Of a stretch of DNA of 64,000 nucleotides, positions 36,577 to 47,615 are shown piece after piece. Below the pieces are notes generated by a model that worked only from the letters and a program-made list of their open reading frames with translations, did no database searches and was not told the origin of the DNA. Positions within the stretch are counted from its first letter, which is position 1. Every line of letters begins with the position of its first letter. Both the position numbers and the translations under genes were made by a program. The stretch lies in contig NOUX01000010.1 in NCBI GenBank assembly GCA_002245855.1, forward strand, positions 62,001 to 126,000, read 5' to 3'. Origin of the DNA: Sphingobacterium cellulitidis. GTDB taxonomy: Bacteria; Bacteroidota; Bacteroidia; Sphingobacteriales; Sphingobacteriaceae.

Positions 36577-39500
36577 ATGAAGAAGAAAACAATGATGAAA
36601 AATCTGAGGCTCCTATTAAGTGGGGCAGCAGTTTTTTTGGCCGCAAATGTCTGGGCACAGACCAATGGGCAACTTAAAGGTACTATTGTTGACCAAAGCG
36701 GCAAGGTACTTTCAGGAGCTACAGTACAGTTGGTGGATCAAACGGGGCAAATTATTGCTGCTGCCTCTACCGACAGCAAAGGTATGTTTGTTCTTTCTGG
36801 CATTGAGGGCGCAAAAAATTACAGACTGAAAGTCAGTATGATAGGATTTAATAATTATGAGACCAACACTAAACCACTAAATGATTCGGAAAGCAGTTCT
36901 ATGCTTATCCGAATGACCGAGCAATTGGCGGATCTGGAAGAGGTAGTTGTCATTGGTTATGGCCAACAAAAGAAAGGCGATTTGACGACTGCCGTTTCTA
37001 CGCTTCCGGATGTCAAGGAACAAGTGGACCGTCCATTAAGTAATGTTTCAGACATGCTTCAAGGAAATGTTGCCGGGGTAACAGTAATGTCTTCGGGTGG
37101 TGACCCATCGAAAATGCCTTCGGTGATGATCCGGGGTATGGGAACATTAAATGCAGAAGCTCCACTTTATGTAGTGGATGGTTTGCCTTATTACGGTGGT
37201 CCTATCAATCCAAATGACATCGAGAGTGTGAACATTTTGAAAGATGCTGCTGCAGCTTCAATTTATGGTGCTCAAGCAGCGTCCGGAGTTATCGTGATTA
37301 CGACAAAAAGCGGAAAAGCTGGAACTCCAAAAGTCCAAGCAGATGTATATCGTGGATGGCAAACTGCCAGCAATCTCCCATCGGCATTAAATGCAGAACA
37401 ATACTCGACGGCATACAATACCGCAGCAAAAAATGATGGTGTAAATCCTCGTCCTGGGCATGATGCAAGCCAAAACCCTTGGGGACAAGTAACTAGAACA
37501 AACTGGATGGATGAAATCTTTCAAACTGGAAATATCCTAAACTCCAATGTTCAATTATCAGGTGGTACAGAGAAAGCAACTTACTCTTCTTCTTTTGGCT
37601 ACCATGATAAGGAAGGTCTTCTATTAAACACAGGTTACAAACGTTTCAGTTACCGCTTAAAATCTGAGTTCAATTTCTTTGACCGAGTTTCTGTTGGACA
37701 AAATTTCTATGCTAGTCATCTCTCTACGCAGGGGACAAACACTGAAAGTTCCTATAGCGGATCTATTATCAATGCTATTTACATGAACCCTGCTGCACCG
37801 GTATACGATGAAAACCATCTATTCCATGGAACGGTTCCATTTGATTTAGCAGGCTTCTCAGGAACATATGGTGACACTTATAACCCAGTAGCGTTACTGT
37901 TACGTCCAACCGTTAAAAACCCACAGTTGAATCTAAACGGAAATGCTTTTATAAAAGTTGATATCGTTGATGGTTTATCTTTCAAAACAAACTTCGGGAT
38001 TAACTTAAATCGCTATTCATACAAGCGTTTTGACCCTAAAATTCCAGAAATCGGTCGTGCGAATGGAAACAATTACCTGACCCATGAGGATTCTAGAGAA
38101 AACCGTTGGATATGGGATCAACAATTGAACTATACCAAACAATTTGGAGATCATAATTTGGATTTAGTAGCGGTTTATTCGGCTCAGAAAACAAGATATG
38201 AAAGTTATTATATACAAGGAATGGGCTTCGAAAGAGAAGATGATTGGTTCCAATATATTGGTAATGCTGCATCTATTCCAAAGCTGCCAACAAGTGGCGT
38301 CTATGAGGATGCATTGACTTCAGCCATTGCCCGTGCGAACTATAATTATGCTAATCGTTATTTTCTATCCGCGAGTATTCGTCAGGACAGAACCTCACGC
38401 TTGGCATCAAAAAACCGTTCTGATATTTTCCCATCCGTTTCAGCAGCATGGCGTATTTCCAATGAACCATTTTTCAATAGTAGCCTGTTCAACGATCTAA
38501 AGCTTAGAGGTTCATGGGGACAGATCGGAAATATTCAATCCGTAGGTGCCTATGCTTTCAACTTGCCATTGAACACAGGCATGGTTACTCCATTGGGAAG
38601 TAAAGGGGAACTGGTACGTCATTTCGCACTGACGGAACAACCTAACCCGAACTTAATCTGGGAGCGTTCAGAGTCATTTGACGTTGGTTTGGATATGACG
38701 ATTGCCAATCAATTAACCATTACAGCCGACTATTACAGAAAGAAAACAATCGGTATGATCTTAAGCAATCAGCCGGATCCACATATTGGAGTATCTTCAG
38801 TAGCTCCTTCGAATGTGGGTGATGTAATGAATAAGGGTTTTGAGGTTTCAGCAAGTTATAACAAGAAATTCGGAGAAATTGAACTGGGTTTAAGAGGAAA
38901 TATTGGCATCAACCAAAATGAAGTTCTTAACCTAAATGGTTATTACAATGACTTTGTTCAACATGGAGACCATGTTCGTGGGATCTTATTACCATATCGT
39001 TCTACAGCAGGTCAACCTTTATATTCTTACAATTTAATTCGCAACGCAGGAATTTTCCAAAGTCAGGCAGAAATAGATGCCTATACCTTCAATGGTGAGA
39101 AAATCCAGAAAAATGCTAGACCTGGGGATTTAAAATTTGTAGATAAGAATAATGATGGAAAAATCAACGAGGAGGATCGTGAATATATGGGTAGTGCCGT
39201 TCCGAAAACAACCTATGGATTTACCTTAAACTTAGGTTACAAACGTTTTGACTTAAGCGTATTAACCTATGGTGTTTCGGGTTCTAAAATCTTCAACGGA
39301 TACAAATTCACGGCTTATAATGCAGGCTTACAAGGGTACAACTTAGACAGTCGTGTATTGGATGCATGGACTCCGCAAAATACCGACAGTAGCATTCCAG
39401 TATTATCTATCCAGGATCCGAACAGTAACTTCGGGACGATTTCGGATTGGTACTTAGAAGATGGTGATTTCTTCCGTATCAAAAACATCACTTTAGGTTA

Positions 39501-39675
39501 TAATCTTCCTGAATTTTTTGGCAAACTAAATTCTAGACTATATGTCTCTGCAGAAAATCCATTCACCTTTACCAAGTATTCAGGAATCGATCCTGAGGTA
39601 GGAAGAATTGGTTTGGATGTAGCGAACTATCCGCTCGCAAAGACATACACCGTAGGTTTGAACATCAACTTTTAA
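36577..39675 (+). CDS. SusC/RagA TonB-linked outer-membrane receptor
   Basis: 1032 residues. Signal peptide ending NVWAQ, then directly the carboxypeptidase-regulatory-like domain (QLKGTIVDQSGKVLSGATV), the TonB box LEEVVVIGYG, a plug with ILKDAAAASIYGAQAASGVI, and a beta barrel ending in VGLNINF. There is no STN domain although the gene is preceded by sigma and FecR genes. Paired with the SusD that starts 18 bases downstream. Ligand unknown; a neighbouring GH43-like gene hints at a plant-type glycan. Confidence 0.94.
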   Translation: MKKKTMMKNLRLLLSGAAVFLAANVWAQTNGQLKGTIVDQSGKVLSGATVQLVDQTGQIIAAASTDSKGMFVLSGIEGAKNYRLKVSMIGFNNYETNTKPLNDSESSSMLIRMTEQLADLEEVVVIGYGQQKKGDLTTAVSTLPDVKEQVDRPLSNVSDMLQGNVAGVTVMSSGGDPSKMPSVMIRGMGTLNAEAPLYVVDGLPYYGGPINPNDIESVNILKDAAAASIYGAQAASGVIVITTKSGKAGTPKVQADVYRGWQTASNLPSALNAEQYSTAYNTAAKNDGVNPRPGHDASQNPWGQVTRTNWMDEIFQTGNILNSNVQLSGGTEKATYSSSFGYHDKEGLLLNTGYKRFSYRLKSEFNFFDRVSVGQNFYASHLSTQGTNTESSYSGSIINAIYMNPAAPVYDENHLFHGTVPFDLAGFSGTYGDTYNPVALLLRPTVKNPQLNLNGNAFIKVDIVDGLSFKTNFGINLNRYSYKRFDPKIPEIGRANGNNYLTHEDSRENRWIWDQQLNYTKQFGDHNLDLVAVYSAQKTRYESYYIQGMGFEREDDWFQYIGNAASIPKLPTSGVYEDALTSAIARANYNYANRYFLSASIRQDRTSRLASKNRSDIFPSVSAAWRISNEPFFNSSLFNDLKLRGSWGQIGNIQSVGAYAFNLPLNTGMVTPLGSKGELVRHFALTEQPNPNLIWERSESFDVGLDMTIANQLTITADYYRKKTIGMILSNQPDPHIGVSSVAPSNVGDVMNKGFEVSASYNKKFGEIELGLRGNIGINQNEVLNLNGYYNDFVQHGDHVRGILLPYRSTAGQPLYSYNLIRNAGIFQSQAEIDAYTFNGEKIQKNARPGDLKFVDKNNDGKINEEDREYMGSAVPKTTYGFTLNLGYKRFDLSVLTYGVSGSKIFNGYKFTAYNAGLQGYNLDSRVLDAWTPQNTDSSIPVLSIQDPNSNFGTISDWYLEDGDFFRIKNITLGYNLPEFFGKLNSRLYVSAENPFTFTKYSGIDPEVGRIGLDVANYPLAKTYTVGLNINF

Positions 39676-39693
39676 TTTTCAAGAAGCAGAACA

Positions 39694-41271
39694 ATGAAAT
39701 TACAATTTAAAAAGAAATATATATTCATGCCGGCAATGGCCTTAGGTCTTGCGGCGGGCATGGCCTCTTGCAGCAAGAGCTTCACTGATCTTACTCCGCA
39801 GGGAACAACAACTGATGCCAACTTCTGGAAAACCGAGTCGGATGCTATCTTTGCTTCCAATGGTTTATACGAACATTTTAATGATGATAATATGTTTGGC
39901 CGGGGGTTATTTTGGTTTGTAAATGCATCCGATGATGTGGTAACCGGAAGAACTGATGCTGGATCAGCTGCTGTTAGAAACTTTACAGCGACAGGAAATG
40001 AAAGCCGTATCAACAGCATGTACAAAAAGTTCTATCAGATTATCCAACGTGCAAATAATATTATCGTTAAAGTTCCGTCCATGAACATCAGCGATAAAAC
40101 CAAAAACCAAGTAATTGGCGAAGCTTATTTCATGCGTGGATATGCTTCCTTTTATCTTTCACAATATTATGGAGATCAAAGAGCCGGGGTACCTATAGTA
40201 ACTGAGCAGAATATGAATGAGAATAAATTCACTCGTCCTGCGAATGTTCAAGAGAATTTCAAGCAAATCGAATCTGACTTGTTAAAAGCAGCAGATATGC
40301 TTCCATTATTAACGACTTATGATGCCAGTAATCTGGGTCGCGCTAATAAAGATGCTGCTTATGCATACTTAGCAAAAACCAATGTACAATGGGCTAGATA
40401 TGATAAGTCAAAATGGGCTCAGGTAGTAAAATATTGCGACATGGTAACCAATTCAGGTTCTGGACGTAAACTTATCGATACGGATAATCCTGCTGTAGAT
40501 TTTGCGAGCGTTTTTTATGTTGAAAACAATTACTCATCAGAGTATATTTTCTCAGTCGTTTCCAATAAAGTCTATGGGTCCATCTTACCTGCAGTTATGT
40601 TTGAGAATACGGGTTATGGCCTCTATAACGGATGGGGATATTTTCATCCATCATTAGAATTATACAATTCTTTTGAAACAGGAGATCCTAGAAGGAATGC
40701 TACCATTCTTGAATTTGGGGATACCTTTACTTTATTTGGTCAAGAACGTAAGTATTTCTCCTCCAACTCACAGACTGGTTTTCAATTCAATAAATATATG
40801 CAGCCATTTCGATTCCCGAAGGATCAACATTTAAATCCAAATGGGGATTATCCGACTTCTAACCTGAATATTCCATTGGTTCGATATGCTGATATATTAT
40901 TAATGAAAGCTGAGGCATTGATTATGGATGGTAAGAATGGGGATGCTGAGATCAATAAAGTTAGAAACCGTGCAGGCTTAAGTAACCTTAGCGGCGCAAC
41001 TTTAACTCAATTAAAGAGAGAACGTCGTTCGGAATTTGCAGGTGAATATACTGATAGACATAGTGATTTAGTTCGTTGGGGAGATGCGCAAGCGGCATAT
41101 GCTAAACCAGCAACAGGGAGACAACACACTGTAAAAACAGACCCTAATTCTCCTTATACTATTATTACGGTTTGGGCACCTCGAAATTTCAACCCAGCAG
41201 TTCATCATGTATGGCCAATTCCTCCACAGGATGTCAGCAATTCTGGAATTGCACAAAACCAAGGTTGGTAA
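39694..41271 (+). CDS. SusD/RagB-family nutrient-binding lipoprotein
   Basis: 525 residues, lipobox AGMASC followed by SKSFTDLTPQGTTT. SusD marks: IGEAYFMRGYASFYLSQYYGD, MKAEALIMDG, INKVRNRAGL and LKRERRSEFAGE near the C-terminus, ending in VWPIPPQDVSNSGIAQNQGW. Lid partner of the SusC at 36577. Last gene of the sigma/FecR/SusC/SusD set; followed by a strong terminator. Confidence 0.94.
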   Translation: MKLQFKKKYIFMPAMALGLAAGMASCSKSFTDLTPQGTTTDANFWKTESDAIFASNGLYEHFNDDNMFGRGLFWFVNASDDVVTGRTDAGSAAVRNFTATGNESRINSMYKKFYQIIQRANNIIVKVPSMNISDKTKNQVIGEAYFMRGYASFYLSQYYGDQRAGVPIVTEQNMNENKFTRPANVQENFKQIESDLLKAADMLPLLTTYDASNLGRANKDAAYAYLAKTNVQWARYDKSKWAQVVKYCDMVTNSGSGRKLIDTDNPAVDFASVFYVENNYSSEYIFSVVSNKVYGSILPAVMFENTGYGLYNGWGYFHPSLELYNSFETGDPRRNATILEFGDTFTLFGQERKYFSSNSQTGFQFNKYMQPFRFPKDQHLNPNGDYPTSNLNIPLVRYADILLMKAEALIMDGKNGDAEINKVRNRAGLSNLSGATLTQLKRERRSEFAGEYTDRHSDLVRWGDAQAAYAKPATGRQHTVKTDPNSPYTIITVWAPRNFNPAVHHVWPIPPQDVSNSGIAQNQGW

Positions 41272-41324
41272 TTTTTGAATTAAGGATTACTCTTTAGTAA
41301 GTTTTCATATAATCTTTTAAAATT

Positions 41325-41355
41325 AAACCCCGTCATTCGAGAATGACGGGGTTTT
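41325..41355. terminator. bidirectional terminator between convergent SusD genes
   Basis: Perfect 14-bp stem AAACCCCGTCATTC / GAATGACGGGGTTT with a 2-nt loop. It lies 53 bases after one SusD gene and 29 bases beyond the end of the convergent one, and has a T run on both strands. Confidence 0.85.
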
Positions 41356-41384
41356 GCAAAATTTATGATAACACTGCTTAAAGC

Positions 41385-42977
41385 TTATTTAGTGCCACTA
41401 TATGGGTTTTGATCAGATTCAGTTAATGCCTCGTTATTCACAATTTCCAATTGTGGGATTTGACACAATAATCTGTAATCATTTGAAGGGAAAGTTCCTG
41501 TAGGGTTTGCCGAATTTGCGACATAACCATTCAAATAAGATACTCCCCAAGTATAATGACCTTCTTTATAAGAAGCAGTCTCTTGATAACGAACCAATGG
41601 TTTCTGCAATCTTAACAAATCGTATAGTCCAGTAACCCCTTCACATAACAATTCCTTTCTACGCTCAACATAAATTGCTTCCAAAAGATTCGTTCCTGAT
41701 GCTACTGAAGTTAGGTTTTTTACACCTCTAGCTTTTTGTAATTTGTTAAGATGCGTCAATCCTTGGCCATTATTCAATTGAGCAGATGCCTCTGCCATAA
41801 TCAATAACATTTCAGCACTGCGCATTAATGAGATCTCCGGACGAGTATTACTTTGCTTAGCCCCATTTCCATCACCATAGTGCTTATACTTATCATACGC
41901 CCATTTTGTAGACCATTCTGCACTTGCATTATTTGTTCTTTTCCAGAATTGATATCTGTCTTCTGTTTTCTCAAATAATTGCTCGTACTTTCCATCAGCA
42001 AAGAAATCTAAGAATGAATAAATCGGTCCGTCTGTAAATCCTTCTCCATAGCTAGCATCTTGGTTGTACCAGAAGTTAAATTGCGTACCACCACCTAAGT
42101 TGTTTTGATCTGTAAATTTTACTGCCCAAACAACTTCAGGGTAATTCTTGCTGATCACATCATCAAATCCAGCACGGTATTGTTCCTTGCTCATCAGCGT
42201 CGGATACTTACCATAAAGCTCTGTAGATTCAGCCAAGGCTTTTGACCAATCATTCATCACTAGATAAACACGTGCTAAATGCCCTGTTACGACATCCTGA
42301 TTAATAAACCACTTTCCTTCACGCGTATATGAACCTAAAAGTGATTTTGCATCCGTCAGGTCTTTTACGATCTGATCATAAGTAGCTTGTACGGTTGCAC
42401 GTGGAAGGTTTTGTTCATCCTTGGACGTTAATCTCAATATCACACCCGGCTTTTGTTTAGCAATAGCGTAAGTCTGTTGGTAATTTTGGATCAAATGGAA
42501 ATAACAAATTCCACGAATGGCTTTTGCTTGTCCCAAAATAGCATCCTTTGTTGCTTGTTCGCCTTGAGCGGATTCAATATTATCAATGATGATATTGGTC
42601 TGGTTAATGATTTTATACATCATGGACCAGATTGCATCCGAAAGACCATTTGCCTGTGTTTTCAAAGGCTCATAACGGTAAGCCGTCAATTGATTACCTC
42701 CCATATTGGTATGGCAAAGTACATCTGAACCACCAAGGTCCACATACATTTGTAAGCCTGGGAGACCAGCATATACGCGGTCTGCTCCTTGGGAATTGAA
42801 ATATAATTGTTTATATGCTGAAGTCAACACTTTCTGTAGACCTGCAGTATTGGAAAGAACATCTCCATCGGAAGTATCCACTGAAGAGCTTGTATCTAAA
42901 AAGTCACTACAACCGCTATTTAATCCTAGTGCAACGGCAAGTGCTAAAATTTGAATTTTCTTAAGTACCTTTTTCAT
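41385..42977 (-). CDS. SusD/RagB-family nutrient-binding lipoprotein
   Basis: 530 residues with lipobox LNSGC followed by SDFLDTSSSVD. SusD features: QAKAIRGICYFHLIQNYQQTY, LARVYLVMNDWSKALAES, LMRSAEMLLIMAEASAQLN, and YVERRKELLCEGVTGLYDLLR near the C-terminus. Encoded 8 bases after its SusC partner on the minus strand; no sigma or FecR gene is next to this pair. Confidence 0.93.
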   Translation of the reverse strand: MKKVLKKIQILALAVALGLNSGCSDFLDTSSSVDTSDGDVLSNTAGLQKVLTSAYKQLYFNSQGADRVYAGLPGLQMYVDLGGSDVLCHTNMGGNQLTAYRYEPLKTQANGLSDAIWSMMYKIINQTNIIIDNIESAQGEQATKDAILGQAKAIRGICYFHLIQNYQQTYAIAKQKPGVILRLTSKDEQNLPRATVQATYDQIVKDLTDAKSLLGSYTREGKWFINQDVVTGHLARVYLVMNDWSKALAESTELYGKYPTLMSKEQYRAGFDDVISKNYPEVVWAVKFTDQNNLGGGTQFNFWYNQDASYGEGFTDGPIYSFLDFFADGKYEQLFEKTEDRYQFWKRTNNASAEWSTKWAYDKYKHYGDGNGAKQSNTRPEISLMRSAEMLLIMAEASAQLNNGQGLTHLNKLQKARGVKNLTSVASGTNLLEAIYVERRKELLCEGVTGLYDLLRLQKPLVRYQETASYKEGHYTWGVSYLNGYVANSANPTGTFPSNDYRLLCQIPQLEIVNNEALTESDQNPYSGTK

Positions 42978-42985
42978 GACGCGAA

Positions 42986-45900
42986 TTAAAATGAGACTTG
43001 TAAACCACCTGTATAAACTCTTCTAGAACCTTGAATACCATTGTCAGTATCCGCACTTCCATTATAATTATTTCCTGATAATCCAGTTTCAGGATCTGAA
43101 TATCTGTTTTTGGCAGATCCGAATGTCAATAAGTTATCTCCAGAAACAAAGATTCTAACATTCGATAAAGTCAATCTATCCAACACTGATTTTGGAAGGT
43201 TATAACCTAAAGTCACGTTTCTTAATCTCAAATAATCATTTTTGAAAACGTAGAAATCAGATGCTTTTCTGGTGCTTGAATAATCATCATTTGACCATTT
43301 TGGCAATAGAGCATTGTCTCCAGGTTTTCTCCATCTATCCTCAACCAAGTCTTGAATGACACCTACTCCACCACGAAGTGCAGTACGCTCGATATAGCCA
43401 TAGTCATACATGTGACCACCTAATGAATAATAAAACATGAAGGAAAGATCAAGTCCTTTATAACCGAAGCTGTTGGTTAATGCGCCAAATACTTTCGGTA
43501 ATGCAGAACCTACATACTGATAATCATCTGTTGTAACCAAGCTATAGTCCTCTGTAATATCCCAGTTATTATTATCTCCTTTGATGTAATACTGCATGTT
43601 TCCTGTTTCGGCATTAACACCAGCATTCTTCACCATATAAAATTCAAAAAGGGATTTACCTTCTTCCACTTTGTATCCAGCGGTTCTATTTTCATAAGTG
43701 AAAGCACCAGTCGGCAAATAGGTGATTTCATTTTTCAGGGTGGAAATATTGAAATCCGCTTTCCAGTTGAAGTTCTCTTTACGGATTACATCTGCTGATA
43801 AGCTAAATTCAATACCTCTATTTGTGAGGTTACCAAGGTTAGTATTCTGACCAATTGCTGCACCTACCTGTGCTGACAATGGGAAGTCTTTGTAGAACAA
43901 CAAGTCGATTGCATCACGGTGGTAGTATTCTAAAGTACCATTGATACGGTTGAATAATCCGAAGTCCAATCCAACATTATATTGTTGATTTTTCTCCCAG
44001 ATCAAATCTGGAGTTGGAACTGCTGAAGGTCTTAAACCAGCAACTGTATATAGGTCATCGGATGAATAAACACCTTGATAAGCATATAAGATTTCTCCTC
44101 CAGGGATCCCTGCAGCATTTCTTCTTGTCAACTTATCGTTTCCTGTTGTACCAAAGCTAGCACGTAAAGCTAGATTATTGATCCAGGTTTTATCTTTTAA
44201 GAATTCCTCTTGACTAATTCTCCAGGAAACACCACCTGAGAAGAAGTTACCCCAACGGTTTTCAGGGCTAAAACGAGAAGAACCATCTCTACGGATAGAT
44301 CCTGAAACAAAGTATTTGTTATTGAAGTTATAGTCGATCTTTCCTAAATAGGATAATAAAGCGATGCGGTCTCTGTAAGAGTTATTGCTCCAGTTTCTTG
44401 TGGTAGAACCTAATTCAAATTGCCCCATCTGCATGATTCCCTCACCATAAGCAGAATCAAAATAGTAATCCTTAGAATAAGCTTCCTGTCCTGCTAATGC
44501 AGAAAAATTATGTAATCCGAAGCTTTGCTCCCATGTCAAGATATTATTGAAGGTCATGGATTTGGTATCTCCATTGTTTCTTGTCGCATTACCACCATTG
44601 GTGATTACAGTGATCCCGTAAGGTGCCTGTTGAGACGCATCATGAATTGCAGAACCATAACCAAAGAACTTATAGATATTGTTATCTAGACCTAATGAAG
44701 TTTTGAACTTTAAGTTATATGGTAGAGTGAAATCAGCATAAAATCTTGATGAAATCATGCTACGCATATTGTTGTTGAAGGATTCATCATTAGGATTATC
44801 CCAATAATCACCACCGTTGTTCAATACCTGGATTCCAAAGAAGTTGTTGGTATAAGTACCATAATCAAACATTCTTTCTCCAGTCTTCTGCGAATAAACC
44901 CAATCTGTATTATCTACATTTCTTAACCAAGGAGATTGGAGGGTATTGGTAAATACCAATGCACGGGATGCTCCGGAAAGATTTTGTCTGGACCCAGAAT
45001 AGGATACATTTCCACCAATCTGTAACCAATCTGTAATTTGAGAACTTACATTGGCTCTAAAGTTATGACGTTTAAAATATTGACGACTCGCATAACCATT
45101 ATCATCCAAATAACCTGCAGACAAGAAGTAATTGGTTTTACCTTCATTGGCTGTACCACTTAAATCTACCGTATAATCTTGTCTTAGTTTTCTAGAAAAT
45201 ACAGCACCATAAAAGTCATAATCGCTTTCATTCCAGATCATTTTCAGATCAGGGTTTACATAGGAATTTCCTTTACCATCATGAAAGACATAGTCTTCAT
45301 TGATATGTTGGAATGGCGAAACATAGGAGTTTTTACCATCCGTTGTTTTCACCGCTTTCAGAAGTTTCCCTAAAAGGTTTGCAGATGCCCAGTCTCCAGC
45401 AGCTTGTTCGCTCAAGCCATATTTGTAGAATTGGTCATTGTACATTCCTTCCCAGGTATTCAGTAATTGTTCATATGGATTTGCTTTGGTCGGGTTAACC
45501 ACTGCATTATCTGAAGTCCCCCAGTTAGAACGAAAGTTAATCTGAGGTTTATTTGATTTTCCTCTTTTCGTGGTAATCACAATTACCCCATTTGCAGCCC
45601 TAGAACCATACAGTGAAGATGCTGCTGCATCTTTCAATACCGTAATAGACTCGATATCATTTTGGCCAATAGAGTTCAATTGTCCATCATAAGGCATACC
45701 ATCCACAACATATAGCGGATTGGAAGCACCAGACATAGATGAAATACCACGGATCTGTATGCGAGAATCACCACCTGGGTTACCTTCATTATTTGTTACA
45801 TTTACCCCTGCACTTGCCCCTTGCAAAGCTTCGGCAAAGCCTGTACCTGAAATCTTTTCTATCTGATCTGATTTTACAACCGATGCTGATCCGGTAAAAG

Positions 45901-46285
45901 TTGACTTCTTGGTGGTACCATAGGCAACAACTACTACTTCATCTAAATCAGATACTGTCGACTCCAATGTGATATTCAAGGTTGTCTCATTGTTAACCAC
46001 GACCTCTTGCGTTCGGTAGCCGATATAACTGATCACTAAAGTAGATCCTGGTTTAACATCTGAAAGGCTGAAATGACCTTTATCATCAGAAAATGAAGAA
46101 ATACCTTTCCCCTTTACAGTGATTGATGCCCCAGCTATAGGTCCATTTGCATCACTGATAGTACCTTCGAGTTTAGACTGCTGCCAAAAGGAAGCCTTAT
46201 TAAGGTTACTGGCATATGAATTTCCAGCATTTCCCAAGGTGGCAGCTAAAATCAAGTACTTGATTAAAGCAGTTTTGTTTGTCAT
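42986..46285 (-). CDS. SusC/RagA TonB-linked outer-membrane receptor
   Basis: 1099 residues. Signal region, then carboxypeptidase-regulatory-like domain (KLEGTISDANGPIAGASITV), TonB box LDEVVVVAYG, plug with VLKDAAASSLYGSRAANGVI, and a beta barrel ending in TGGLQVSF. No STN domain and no adjacent sigma/FecR genes, so control must differ from the two other SusC/SusD loci of the window. Substrate unknown; no carbohydrate enzyme is co-oriented next to it. Confidence 0.94.
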   Translation of the reverse strand: MTNKTALIKYLILAATLGNAGNSYASNLNKASFWQQSKLEGTISDANGPIAGASITVKGKGISSFSDDKGHFSLSDVKPGSTLVISYIGYRTQEVVVNNETTLNITLESTVSDLDEVVVVAYGTTKKSTFTGSASVVKSDQIEKISGTGFAEALQGASAGVNVTNNEGNPGGDSRIQIRGISSMSGASNPLYVVDGMPYDGQLNSIGQNDIESITVLKDAAASSLYGSRAANGVIVITTKRGKSNKPQINFRSNWGTSDNAVVNPTKANPYEQLLNTWEGMYNDQFYKYGLSEQAAGDWASANLLGKLLKAVKTTDGKNSYVSPFQHINEDYVFHDGKGNSYVNPDLKMIWNESDYDFYGAVFSRKLRQDYTVDLSGTANEGKTNYFLSAGYLDDNGYASRQYFKRHNFRANVSSQITDWLQIGGNVSYSGSRQNLSGASRALVFTNTLQSPWLRNVDNTDWVYSQKTGERMFDYGTYTNNFFGIQVLNNGGDYWDNPNDESFNNNMRSMISSRFYADFTLPYNLKFKTSLGLDNNIYKFFGYGSAIHDASQQAPYGITVITNGGNATRNNGDTKSMTFNNILTWEQSFGLHNFSALAGQEAYSKDYYFDSAYGEGIMQMGQFELGSTTRNWSNNSYRDRIALLSYLGKIDYNFNNKYFVSGSIRRDGSSRFSPENRWGNFFSGGVSWRISQEEFLKDKTWINNLALRASFGTTGNDKLTRRNAAGIPGGEILYAYQGVYSSDDLYTVAGLRPSAVPTPDLIWEKNQQYNVGLDFGLFNRINGTLEYYHRDAIDLLFYKDFPLSAQVGAAIGQNTNLGNLTNRGIEFSLSADVIRKENFNWKADFNISTLKNEITYLPTGAFTYENRTAGYKVEEGKSLFEFYMVKNAGVNAETGNMQYYIKGDNNNWDITEDYSLVTTDDYQYVGSALPKVFGALTNSFGYKGLDLSFMFYYSLGGHMYDYGYIERTALRGGVGVIQDLVEDRWRKPGDNALLPKWSNDDYSSTRKASDFYVFKNDYLRLRNVTLGYNLPKSVLDRLTLSNVRIFVSGDNLLTFGSAKNRYSDPETGLSGNNYNGSADTDNGIQGSRRVYTGGLQVSF

Positions 46286-46619
46286 TGAAATAAAGTGTTA
46301 GGTTGAATTTTCTTATTCGAGTGCAAACATATTAAAATTTCTGACTTTTTAGCATGATTTTGTAATTAATATTGAGTTATTGTTATCATATCTTTAAATT
46401 TCAAGACCTTTTAGCTCATTTTTTCTATTGCTAAACAGCAATTTATACAAATAATGATATTGATTACAATTTTTAGATTGTAAAATGAGATAAATTGCGA
46501 TTCAATAAGTTTTAGCAAACAACATTCCTTTCTATTTCAATAAAAATTAAAAATTATTCAATATCTTTAAGAGAATCAGCAATCTATCATTTTACTAAAC
46601 TTCATAAACCTCTATCTGC
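46286..46619. other. AT-rich divergent spacer
   Basis: About 330 very AT-rich bases between the SusC gene (leftward) and the broken leucine-rich-repeat gene (rightward). No gene or clear repeat seen; it must hold the SusC promoter. Confidence 0.5.
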
Positions 46620-47615
46620 ATGGAAAAAAATCTTATGAAAATTGAAAGTGAAAAGGCTCAGATAAAAAAAGTAGACCTGTCTGAAAAATAGCTGGAATCA
46701 GTTCCTGAAATTCTTAAGGAATGCCTATTGGTGGAGGAAATAAATCTAGGCGGAAATCAGATTTACGAACTCCCAGATTGGCTGTTTGAGCTTCGGAACC
46801 TGAAGAAATTAAAAATTAGTTTAAATGATCTAGAGGATGTTCCAGCTGCAATTGCAAAAGCTACACAGCTTGAAGAATTAGCTTTTGATTCCCCAGTCAA
46901 AAAACCTCTCCCTAAGGAATTGGGAAGTCTGACCAAGCTGAAAAAGCTGGTCGTCCATGAAAAGATTTATGGCTTTCCAAAAGAGCTCTTCGAATTGAAA
47001 AACTTGGAGGAAATTGAATTAAATGCCCCATTAATCAAAACCATTCCTGAGGATTTTAAATCTTTACCCAAATTGAAATCCTTTACTTTAATGCAATTAG
47101 GGTTTTCTGAAAAACAAGTTGTCTTAGACGTAGAAAATATATTGGAGAGACTTTCAAAATCTTCTTGCTTGGAACGATTAAACTTGTCGGACAGCATGAT
47201 CAAGGCTATTCCTGAAACCATAACCTCCTTAACAGGCTTGAAGGAACTCATATTGAGTACTAATCAAATCTCAACTCTTCCAGAGCAATTGTTCGAACTG
47301 AAAGAATTAAGGGTGTTAGATTTATCAATGAATAAAATCAAAGAGGTTCCAAAAGGGTTCGAAAAGTTGGAGAAACTACAAACCTTGCTGTTAAACGCCA
47401 ATTACAGTCCGAAAATACAATTGCAGAACCTATTCAAACATAGCTTGAAAAACCTACAGAAACTAGATATTTCAAGTTGCGAAACGAAGATAGATATCCC
47501 TGAAACCATTATTGAGTTCAGTTCTTTAAAAGAATTAGACTTGGATAATAACCAGATTAAACATCTTCCAGATGCAATATTGAACATCGCCCTCTTCAAT
47601 GGGTACGAAATCTAA
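46620..47615 (+). pseudogene. leucine-rich-repeat protein with in-frame TAG and lost C-terminus
   Basis: A frame starting at the ATG at 46620 reads MEKNLMKIESEK...VDLSEK, meets TAG at 46689-46691, and continues in the same frame as LESVPEILKECLLVEE into about ten LRRs (for example LKELILSTNQISTLPEQLF, LRVLDLSMNKIKEVPKGF). The residue at the TAG would be Q in an LRR of the form DLSEKQLESVP, so CAG to TAG is likely. The repeats break off at LPDAILN around 47588 and the frame ends at 47615 inside hsdM sequence, so the C-terminus is lost. No signal peptide. Function unknown; bacterial LRR proteins usually bind other proteins. Confidence 0.75.
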
